From contig NZ_FTNF01000010.1 in assembly GCF_900156065.1 (NCBI RefSeq), forward strand, positions 186,001 through 250,000: a stretch of 64,000 nucleotides of DNA. The letters run 5' to 3'. Of the stretch, positions 58,009 to 64,000 are shown in pieces. Below the pieces are notes generated by a model. That model was not told where the DNA came from, ran no database searches, and saw nothing but the letters and a program-made list of their open reading frames with translations. A program made the position numbers and the translations under genes. Within the stretch, counting starts at the first letter, position 1, and every line of letters begins with the position of its first letter. The DNA comes from Micromonospora avicenniae (GTDB lineage: Bacteria > Actinomycetota > Actinomycetes > Mycobacteriales > Micromonosporaceae).

Positions 58009-58058
58009 TTCACGGAAAGAGTGGCTATTCGCCGCGGAACAGCCACTCTTTCCGTGAA
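58009..58058. repeat. 18-bp perfect inverted repeat directly after the kinase stop
   Basis: TTCACGGAAAGAGTGGCT (58009-58026) and its exact complement (58041-58058) around a 14-nt loop. It begins at the first base after the stop codon and is 40 bp before the convergent stop of the TPR gene. It can act as a bidirectional terminator; its AT-richer sequence is unlike the other terminators here, so it could be a dispersed palindromic repeat. Confidence 0.85.
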
Positions 58059-58097
58059 AGTGCGCGGATCTTGGGCGGGGGTGGGGCGGGGGTGAGG

Positions 58098-59621
58098 TCA
58101 GCGGCGGTGGGTGCAGACCTCGTCTGCCGTGGCGACGGTGTCGGTGGACCAGACGACGGCCACCGTGAAGCAGTAGTCGTTGCTCGGGCTCAGCCCGTAG
58201 ACGACGAAGTCGCTCGTGCCGGCGGGCAGATCGGTGAGGGCGCTCTTGGGCTGGCCGGCCCGTCCGCCCGAGATGACCACCGGCCCCTCGCCGCCGGCCG
58301 GGTAGGTCCAGCGCAGCGCGACGTTGTCCCGGTTGTCGCGCAGGTTCACCCCGGCGGGAGGGGCGCCGATGCGGGGCGTCGGGCTCGCCGCGGCGGACCG
58401 GGTCGCGGCCGTGCTCGTCGGGGTGGTGCCGGCCGAGCCGGGGGGTGAATCGGGTGGCGGGTCACCGCCGCCGACCCGGGACACCCCGGCGATCACCGCC
58501 GCGGCGCCGAGCAGCACCACGGCCACCCCGGCGATCACGAGCGGTACCAGTCGCCGCCCCGAGGCGGAGGGCGTGCGGGGTACCGGCACGGGCAGCAGCC
58601 TCGACTGCTCGTACGGCTCGACGTCGCGCCGTACCCGGTGCACACCGTCGGCCTCCTGCTGCCCGCCGCCGAGCGCCATCACCGCCGGTGGTACGGCGCT
58701 CCCGGCCGGCGGCGCGGCCGCGTCCGGGGTCTGCTGGTCGGGGTGTTCCGGCGGCCGCCAGGCCTGCTCCGCCCCCGCCTGCCCCGTCCCCGCCGGGTCG
58801 TCCACCGGCTGGCGCGGCACCGGCACGGTCCGCCCCTCCGGCTCCGACGGCGGGTACCCGGGCATGTCCCCGTAGGACGGGGTGCGGGCGGCAGGCACGA
58901 CCGGCGCCGCGGCCGACGGGGAGTCCGGACAGACGTGATCGGGGTTGGCGGCGGCCCGGGCCAGCGTGGCGACCTGGCCGGCGAGCGGGTCGTCGCCGGC
59001 GAGGTGCTGCCGGCAGAGCTCCCGGGCCAGGGCCAGGTTGTCGTGTGCCTCGGCGAACTGCCCGCAGTCGCGCTGCATCGCGCCGAGCCGCGCCAGCATC
59101 TTGATACCGCTGGGGTGCCCGTCGCCGTAGACCTCACGGTGCAGCTCCCAGGCGTCCTGCAGGCGGTCCCGGGCGATCCGGCACTGCCCGCGGGCGTACT
59201 CGACGGTGGCCAGGTCGGCGTGCGCGGCGAGCACCCGCAGCGACTCCGGCCCGTCCTGCGCGGTCAGCTCGATGATCACTTCCTGGTAGAGCCGGGCGGC
59301 TCGCGAGTGGCTGCCCACCCTGTGCAGCACCGCGGCCAGGGTCGCGGCGGCGGCCACCGTACGCGGGTCGGAGTGGCCGTGCAGCCGGGTGTGGGCGGCG
59401 TACGCGAAGGCGGCCCAGCCCCGGGCGGAGTGCGGCTCGCCGAGGGCGACCAGCACCCGCGCCTGGAGGCTCGCCGCCTCGGCCAGTTCGGTGGTGGCGT
59501 TCGCCGGGCGCGGGTCGGCGTCGCTCAGCGCGTCGGAGAGCAGCCGTTGAGCGCCGGCCAGGTCGCCGGTGGACACCAGATGGTGCGCCTGGTCAGTCAG
59601 TTTGCCGAAGCCGGAGGGCAC
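58098..59621 (-). CDS. TPR protein with membrane helix and C-terminal Fn3-like domain
   Basis: 507 aa from the GTG at 59621. Residues ~1-210 are TPR repeats (TDQAHHLVSTGDLAGAQRLLSDALSDA, ...ARVLVALGEPHSARGWAAFAYAAHTRLHG). A proline-rich linker (~210-335) leads to one membrane helix (LVPLVIAGVAVVLLGAAAVIAGVS), then a Ser/Thr/Pro stretch and a fibronectin-III-like module at the end (GVNLRDNRDNVALRWTYPAGGEGPVVISGG...). So TPRs inside and Fn3 outside the cell. Such proteins are frequent in Micromonospora; function unknown. Confidence 0.85.
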   Translation of the reverse strand: MPSGFGKLTDQAHHLVSTGDLAGAQRLLSDALSDADPRPANATTELAEAASLQARVLVALGEPHSARGWAAFAYAAHTRLHGHSDPRTVAAAATLAAVLHRVGSHSRAARLYQEVIIELTAQDGPESLRVLAAHADLATVEYARGQCRIARDRLQDAWELHREVYGDGHPSGIKMLARLGAMQRDCGQFAEAHDNLALARELCRQHLAGDDPLAGQVATLARAAANPDHVCPDSPSAAAPVVPAARTPSYGDMPGYPPSEPEGRTVPVPRQPVDDPAGTGQAGAEQAWRPPEHPDQQTPDAAAPPAGSAVPPAVMALGGGQQEADGVHRVRRDVEPYEQSRLLPVPVPRTPSASGRRLVPLVIAGVAVVLLGAAAVIAGVSRVGGGDPPPDSPPGSAGTTPTSTAATRSAAASPTPRIGAPPAGVNLRDNRDNVALRWTYPAGGEGPVVISGGRAGQPKSALTDLPAGTSDFVVYGLSPSNDYCFTVAVVWSTDTVATADEVCTHRR

Positions 59622-59678
59622 GCCCCATCGTGCTCATCCGACAACGGTAAGTACAAGACCCGCGCCGGTGTGGATGCG

Positions 59679-60131
59679 TCAGGATCCGGTCAGGTGGGCG
59701 GCGAGCGTCTCGCTGATCCGGCGTAGCTGGTCGACCTCGGCGGGGGACAGGACGTCGAACAGGTGCCGGCGTACGCCCTCGACGTGGCCGGGCGCGGCCG
59801 CCGCGAGCGTCTGGAAGCCGGCCTCGGTGAGGTGCGCGACCTGGCCGCGCCGGTCGGTGGGGCAGTCCTCCCGGCGTACCCAGCCGGCGGCCTCCAGGCG
59901 GGCGACGGCGTGCGAGAGCCGGCTGCGCGACGAGCCGGTGATCTCGGCCAGCTCGCTCATCCGCATCCGGCGCTCCGGTGCCTCGGAGAGGCGGACCAGG
60001 ATCTCGTAGTACGCGTGCGGCATGCCCGCGTCCCGTTGCAGCTCGCGGTCGAGGGCGTCCATCACGCCACGGGAGGCGGTCAGGAACGCCCGCCAGGTGT
60101 GCTGCTCGTCCGGGTTCAACCACCGCGTCAT
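59679..60131 (-). CDS. MarR-family transcriptional regulator
   Basis: 150 aa from the ATG at 60131. The winged helix is clear (MRMSELAEITGSSRSRLSHAVARLEAAGWVRREDCPTDRRGQVAHLTEAG), flanked by dimerisation helices. An upstream in-frame ATG (60143) lies in the -10 box and is not used in my view. The leader is so short that the mRNA is probably leaderless. It is divergent from a VOC-family gene and both share an 18-bp palindrome, the probable MarR operator. Confidence 0.94.
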   Translation of the reverse strand: MTRWLNPDEQHTWRAFLTASRGVMDALDRELQRDAGMPHAYYEILVRLSEAPERRMRMSELAEITGSSRSRLSHAVARLEAAGWVRREDCPTDRRGQVAHLTEAGFQTLAAAAPGHVEGVRRHLFDVLSPAEVDQLRRISETLAAHLTGS

Positions 60132-60138
60132 GACCACC

Positions 60139-60183
60139 ATCATAACGTCGGTAGTTGAACGTTCAACTAAATCGAGCTAGCGT
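60139..60183. promoter_or_regulatory. Divergent MarR/VOC promoter with 18-bp palindrome TAGTTGAACGTTCAACTA
   Basis: The perfect palindrome at 60152-60169 contains TTGAAC on both strands. To the left TTGAAC is 16 bp from TATGAT, 7 nt before the MarR ATG. To the right TTGAAC is 17 bp from TAGCGT, 6 nt before the VOC ATG. A dimer on the palindrome would cover both -35 boxes at once. Both mRNAs could be leaderless, although GGGGG before the VOC start might serve as a ribosome site. Confidence 0.8.
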
Positions 60184-60189
60184 GGGGGC

Positions 60190-60708
60190 ATGGGAATTCA
60201 CCGGCTCAACCACGCCGTCCTCTACGTCAGCGACCTCGACCGCAGCGTTGCCTTCTACCGCGAGGTGCTGGGCTTCCGGCCGGTCGACAAGGCCCCGGCC
60301 GGCTTCCGCGGCGCCTTCCTCCAAGCGCCCGACTCGACCAACGACCACGACCTCGGCCTGTTCGAGATCGGCGCCGGTGCCGGCCGGTCGACCGCCGGGC
60401 GCGGCACCGTCGGGCTCTACCACCTCGCCTGGGAGGTCGACACCCTCGACGAGCTCGCCGCCACCGCCGAGCGGCTCGCCGCGGCGAACGGCCTGGTCGG
60501 CACCTCCGACCACGGCACCACCAAGAGCCTCTACGGGCATGACCCGGACGGGCTGGAGTTCGAGATCGTCTGGCTCGTTCCGGCCGACCTGCTCGACGAC
60601 GCCACCCGCGCCGCGAGTAAGCGGATCGGCCGCCTCGACCTCGACCGCGAGCGGCAGCGCTACGGCGGCCAGACCCGCGGTGGGGTGGGCATCTCCGTGC
60701 CGGCCTGA
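60190..60708 (+). CDS. VOC-family (glyoxalase/extradiol dioxygenase-like) protein
   Basis: 172 aa. One vicinal-oxygen-chelate unit pair: MGIHRLNHAVLYVSDLDRSVAFYREVLGFR supplies the first metal histidine (His8), GLYHLAWEVDTLDELAATAERL the second, and DPDGLEFEIVW the glutamate. Members are glyoxalases, ring-cleaving dioxygenases or drug-binding proteins; the MarR neighbour suggests a response to a phenolic or toxic compound. Co-regulated with MarR through the shared palindrome. Confidence 0.92.
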   Translation: MGIHRLNHAVLYVSDLDRSVAFYREVLGFRPVDKAPAGFRGAFLQAPDSTNDHDLGLFEIGAGAGRSTAGRGTVGLYHLAWEVDTLDELAATAERLAAANGLVGTSDHGTTKSLYGHDPDGLEFEIVWLVPADLLDDATRAASKRIGRLDLDRERQRYGGQTRGGVGISVPA

Positions 60709-60733
60709 CCGCCGGGTGCGGTAGAACGGCAGG

Positions 60734-61621
60734 ATGCCGACCGACTCGACCGCCGCCGCCCTCCGCGAGCTGCTCGTCCGCCAGCTGGAGACCTGGCTGC
60801 CGACGGCCCTGCACCGTTCCCGGCGGGCCACCATGGCCCTGGCGTACGCGCACCGCGACGTCGACTCCGCCGAGGCCGCGCTGCGGCTCGTCGCCGGGCA
60901 GGCCGACCGGCTGCGCGGGCTCAGGCTCACCGTGCTGGTGCTCGCCGACGCCTCGACCGACCTGCCGGCCCGGCTCGGCCCGATCGAAGCCGGGCTGCCC
61001 GCCGACGTCGCCGTGCACGTGGTGCCGGGTGACCCGAGCCGGCTGCCGGTCGCGCTGAAGGCGGGCGGGGCGGTCGGTGCCCCGCTCTTCTCCTTCGTGG
61101 ACGCCGCCGGCGCGTCCGGTGTCCCCGACGCCGCGGTGTTGCGAGCGGCAGCCGGCGGCCGGCCCGCCGAGATCCTGCTCCGGGCCGGCCGCGGCGCCGG
61201 CGCCGAACTGGACGCGGCGGGCTTCCCGCTGGTGACCGAGGTGGATCTGCTGCCCGCCGCCGGCGACACGGCGTCGATCACGTTCGGCACCGGATCGGAC
61301 CGGAGCCTGGAGGCGTTCAAGGAGTCGCTCTGGGCGGCCGGCGACGTGCGGCTGCGCGACCCGGCCGGGCGCCTGCCCGACGCCGGCCCCGACCCGGAGC
61401 TCGACCCGCTGGGCCGGGAACTCCTCGCCGAGCTGGCCCGAACCGGCCCCCGTACGGTCACCGAGCTTCGCCGCCACGCGCTGACCGCGACCGTCTACCG
61501 CTCGTCGGACGCGCTGCGGGCCCTCACCGACCTGCTCGCGGCGGGCGTGGTCACCCGTGACCCGGCCGAGGGCCGGCTCGGCGGCGACGTGGTCATCATC
61601 CCCTCGGCGGGAGCAGCCTGA
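60734..61621 (+). CDS. Hypothetical protein with possible C-terminal winged helix
   Basis: 295 aa, soluble. The first ~200 residues form an alpha-beta pattern (LRLTVLVLADASTDLPARLG...VAVHVVPGDPSRLPVALKAGG...APLFSFVDAAGA). The end (TELRRHALTATVYRSSDALRALTDLLAAGVVTRDPAEGRLGG) looks like a winged helix, similar to the tail of three-Cys-motif partner proteins, but no partner is next to it. I do not assign a function. It follows the VOC gene by 25 bp. Confidence 0.75.
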   Translation: MPTDSTAAALRELLVRQLETWLPTALHRSRRATMALAYAHRDVDSAEAALRLVAGQADRLRGLRLTVLVLADASTDLPARLGPIEAGLPADVAVHVVPGDPSRLPVALKAGGAVGAPLFSFVDAAGASGVPDAAVLRAAAGGRPAEILLRAGRGAGAELDAAGFPLVTEVDLLPAAGDTASITFGTGSDRSLEAFKESLWAAGDVRLRDPAGRLPDAGPDPELDPLGRELLAELARTGPRTVTELRRHALTATVYRSSDALRALTDLLAAGVVTRDPAEGRLGGDVVIIPSAGAA

Positions 61622-61646
61622 ACAGCACTGACACCCGACGACGAAC

Positions 61647-61674
61647 GGGGTGCCGGTGTCGCCACCGGCACCCC
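61647..61674. terminator. Bidirectional terminator between hypothetical and DUF4236 genes
   Basis: GGGGTGCCGGTG (61647-61658) and its exact complement (61663-61674) around a TCGC loop, between convergent stops. Confidence 0.85.
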
Positions 61675-61690
61675 GCACGTCCTCTGGAGA

Positions 61691-61870
61691 TCAGCGCCGG
61701 GACTTGTCCTGCTTCCAGGACAACGGGCCGGGCAGGTCGACCCGGTGCGCCCGCGCACGGGAGTTCCAGGACCACCGGCCGATCTTGACGCTCCACGAGG
61801 AGAAGCCGTTCTCGGTGAAGTTGAGGATCAGCGGCCCGATCTTCTGCCGCTTGCGGAACATCACACCCAT
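61691..61870 (-). CDS. DUF4236-like mini-protein (59 aa)
   Basis: Starts at the ATG at 61870 with AAGGGAG 7 nt upstream. MGVMFRKRQKIGPLILNFTENGFSSWSVKIGRWSWNSR is the DUF4236 signature (FRKR..IGP..LNFT..G.S.S), a small basic beta-rich unit found in bacteria and phages, function unknown. The frame is short, GC-rich at third positions, and ends 17 bp before a terminator hairpin, all of which support a real gene. Confidence 0.85.
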   Translation of the reverse strand: MGVMFRKRQKIGPLILNFTENGFSSWSVKIGRWSWNSRARAHRVDLPGPLSWKQDKSRR

Positions 61871-61963
61871 CGCCGGGCTCCCTTCCCCGCCATGCCTGTC
61901 GTGTCGGGATCGAAGATGCCCGCAACGGCGGATCGGGAAACGCCCGCGCGGTCCACGGTGGAG

Positions 61964-62893
61964 TCAGCGCGGTCGCCGGGCGTCGGGGAGAGCGTTGAGT
62001 GGACGATCGAGGCTCGGCTCGACGAGCGTGCGGGGCCGGACGACCTGGCCGGGCAGCGGCTGCTCGCGGGCGGCCCGGAACGCACCGGGGCTCGTTCCCG
62101 TCTCGCGGGTGAAGAACCGCCCGAAGTTGGTCGGCTCGCTGAAGCCGAGCCCCCGGCCGATCCGGGCGATCGGTTCGTCGGTTGCCGCGAGCAACCGGCT
62201 GGCCTGCAAGGCCACCCGCTCGTCGATCACCTGCTTGGCGCTGCGCCCGGTCACCGCCAGGCAGGCCCGGGTGAGCGTACGCACCGAGCAGCCCAGCCGC
62301 GCGGCGTAGTCCTCGACCCGGCGGGTGTGCCGGTAGCCGCGTTCGACCTCCCGGCAGAGCCGGTGGAAGGTGGCTTCCTCGGGGCGGGACGTCGACGGGC
62401 CACCGCCGGCCAGCGTGAGCCGGAGCAGCAGCACGGCGAGCTGATGGCGCAGCAGCCCCCGCGCGGCGGGCACCGTCCGGTGCCGGGCGCAGTCCACGGC
62501 GAGCTGGCTCACCTCGTTGATCACCGCGTCCTCGTCCTCGCCGGCGAGCTGCCGCCAGGTCGGTACGGCGTCCGGATCCACATCGAGGCCCCGCAGGGCG
62601 TTGGCGTTCCAGCGCACCACGGTGGCGTCCAACTGTGGACAGGGGCAGCGCAGCACCTGCCCGGCGTGCACCCGCAGCAGGGTGCCGGGGCGGCAGCGGA
62701 TCGGCTCGAAGTCCAGTTCGGCGTCACCGTGCCCGCTCGTGGTCAGCACCAGCAGGTCTCGGTCGACCAGCACCGGCCGGCGCCAGCCGGGATCGCCGGC
62801 CAGGCCGGCCAGTCCGAGAGTGTCGATCTCGGCGGCGGCGGAGGGGAGAGCCGTGCTGACCGTTGCCGGGGGGTACTGACCAGAGAAGACCAT
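61964..62893 (-). CDS. AraC-family transcriptional regulator
   Basis: 309 aa from the ATG at 62893. The C-terminal double HTH (VEDYAARLGCSVRTLTRACLAVTGRSAKQVIDERVALQASRLLAATDEPIARIGRGLGFSEPTNFGRFFTRETGTSPGAFR) is typical. The N-terminal ~150 residues look like a cupin-type ligand domain (PVLVDRDLLVLTTSGHGDAELDFEPIRCRPGTLLRVHAGQVLRC). It is divergent from the SDR gene, its likely target. Confidence 0.95.
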   Translation of the reverse strand: MVFSGQYPPATVSTALPSAAAEIDTLGLAGLAGDPGWRRPVLVDRDLLVLTTSGHGDAELDFEPIRCRPGTLLRVHAGQVLRCPCPQLDATVVRWNANALRGLDVDPDAVPTWRQLAGEDEDAVINEVSQLAVDCARHRTVPAARGLLRHQLAVLLLRLTLAGGGPSTSRPEEATFHRLCREVERGYRHTRRVEDYAARLGCSVRTLTRACLAVTGRSAKQVIDERVALQASRLLAATDEPIARIGRGLGFSEPTNFGRFFTRETGTSPGAFRAAREQPLPGQVVRPRTLVEPSLDRPLNALPDARRPR

Positions 62894-63131
62894 CGCACCC
62901 GACGTTAGCCCGCCGCACAGGTCGTCGCATCTCTCTGCCGCGCTGCGGATCTCCGACGTGGTACGGCCCACCAACGGACCGCGGCGGCACGGTCTTGTCC
63001 CGCTCCGCCGGGCCGGGCTACGTTACCCGGCGGTAGTGCCGGTCGGCGACGACAGCCGCCGCCCCGTCACTCGACCCGCCGCCGCCCGCTGGACGGCCGG
63101 CGGCGACCCGGCGACTCGCGATGGGATGGGC

Positions 63132-63908
63132 ATGACGGATCTGTTCTCGGTCGAAGGCAAGACGGTCCTGGTCACCGGCGGCTCCCGAGGCATCGGCCTG
63201 ATGATCGCCCAGGGCTTCGTCCAGGCCGGCGCGCACGTGATCATTTCGTCGCGGAAGGCGGACGTCTGCGCCGCCGTGGCCGAGAAGCTCTCCGCGGAGG
63301 GACGCTGCGAGGCGATTCCCGCGGACCTGTCCAGCGACGCCGGCGCCGAAGGGCTCGCCGCCGCTATCCGGGAGCGGTACGACCGGCTCGACGTCCTGAT
63401 CAACAACGCGGGAGCGACCTGGGGCGCCCCGCTGGAGGCGTACCCGGAGAGCGCGTTCGACAAGCTCTGGGCGGTGAACGTCAAGGCCGTGTTCCGGCTC
63501 ACCACCGCGCTGCTGCCGGCCCTGCGCGCCGCGGCCGGCGACGACGACCCCGCCCGCGTGATCAACATCGGCTCCATCGACGGCATCCGGGTGCCGTGGA
63601 TGGAGGTGTACGCGTACTCGGCGACCAAGGCTGCCGTGCACATGCTCACCCGCAGCCTCGCCCACCAGCTCGCCGGCGAGCGGATCACCGTCAACGCGAT
63701 CGCGCCCGGCCCGTTCGAGAGCAAGATGATGGCGTTCGCGCTGGACGACCCGGCGTCCCGGGCGACCATCGAGCAGCAGGTGCCACTGGGGCGGATCGGG
63801 CGGCCGGAGGACATGGCCGGTACGGCCATCTACCTCTCGTCGCGCGCCGGGGCGTACCTCACGGGAGCGGTCATTCCGGTCGACGGGGGCATCACCACCC
63901 ACGGCTGA
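63132..63908 (+). CDS. Short-chain dehydrogenase/reductase (SDR)
   Basis: 258 aa from the ATG at 63132 (another ATG at 63126; the ORF is open to 62958 without SDR homology). Classical SDR: TGGSRGIG (cofactor site), NNAGATWG, catalytic Ser in INIGSIDG and Tyr/Lys in YAYSATKAA, then IAPGPFESKM. The cofactor preference is probably NADP(H) because an arginine/lysine follows in SSRKAD. Substrate unknown. Divergent from the AraC gene. Confidence 0.95.
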   Translation: MTDLFSVEGKTVLVTGGSRGIGLMIAQGFVQAGAHVIISSRKADVCAAVAEKLSAEGRCEAIPADLSSDAGAEGLAAAIRERYDRLDVLINNAGATWGAPLEAYPESAFDKLWAVNVKAVFRLTTALLPALRAAAGDDDPARVINIGSIDGIRVPWMEVYAYSATKAAVHMLTRSLAHQLAGERITVNAIAPGPFESKMMAFALDDPASRATIEQQVPLGRIGRPEDMAGTAIYLSSRAGAYLTGAVIPVDGGITTHG

Positions 63909-64000
63909 ACGCCGGGCCGGCCCCGGGGGTGGGCGATCGGCAGGACAGGGCCTGTGCCTGGGCATGCCGGAGCCGCGCGGACTCGGCAGATCCGCGCGGC

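Overview
The window is very GC-rich DNA with GTG starts as common as ATG, dense gene packing and classic actinobacterial families: F420-dependent LLM oxidoreductase, a SigE-family ECF sigma factor, an arrestin-like Spo0M protein, a HelD/HelR-type RNA polymerase ATPase, DUF6458, DUF5937 and DUF4236 proteins. This points to an actinomycete, most likely a Micromonosporaceae member such as Micromonospora. The genus is an inference from protein style; no rRNA is present. It reads as ordinary chromosome: I see no phage, conjugation, transposase, CRISPR or large biosynthetic genes.

Layout. 1-2.6 kb: 5' end of a secreted M36-type metalloprotease, a repeat-rich 660-bp gap (a 50-bp palindrome and about 16 copies of an 8-bp unit), a DinB-like protein and a TetR regulator. 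2.8-6.2 kb: tRNA-Gly/Cys/Val cluster, three small-protein genes (membrane protein, YceI, DUF6458), then a second, identical tRNA-Gly/Val pair. 6.3-12.8 kb: a secretion block with a CARDB-like protein, an M64-type zinc peptidase and a divergent subtilisin. 12.9-19.8 kb: a large AAA ATPase without a recognisable DNA-binding domain, an epimerase and a huge FG-GAP secreted protein. 20-24.2 kb: USP-phosphoketolase-USP operon. 24.3-26.5 kb: ArsR-SRPBCC fusion with a DinB-like partner, then a small HTH gene and an orphan Clp N-domain protein behind twin operators. 26.7-31.1 kb: lipid kinase, BrkB membrane protein, double-PAP2 phosphatase and EEP hydrolase in one operon.

31.2-34.4 kb: small membrane peptide, F420 oxidoreductase, SMR exporter, ECF42-type sigma factor (probable CTG start) and its YciI partner. 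34.5-43 kb: a galactoside utilisation locus in which a lipoprotein-dependent ABC importer and GH36 alpha-galactosidase are divergent from GH42 beta-galactosidase and a DeoR regulator. 43-49 kb: SigE-type sigma factor with a membrane partner, Spo0M, a tandem GDPD phosphodiesterase and small hypothetical proteins. 49-55.8 kb: HelD/HelR ATPase, LolA/RseB-like protein, DUF5937 ArsR regulator divergent from a DHFR-like reductase and a questin-oxidase-like protein. 55.8-64 kb: OmpR/histidine-kinase pair, TPR-Fn3 membrane protein, MarR regulator divergent from a VOC protein, hypothetical protein, DUF4236 mini-protein, AraC regulator and an SDR.

The most interesting non-coding signals are compact divergent or autoregulatory modules whose -10 boxes lie so close to the start codon that leaderless transcripts are likely (24343, 25721, 60131), each with a perfect palindrome in or over the promoter. 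Several convergent gene pairs end in strong bidirectional hairpins.
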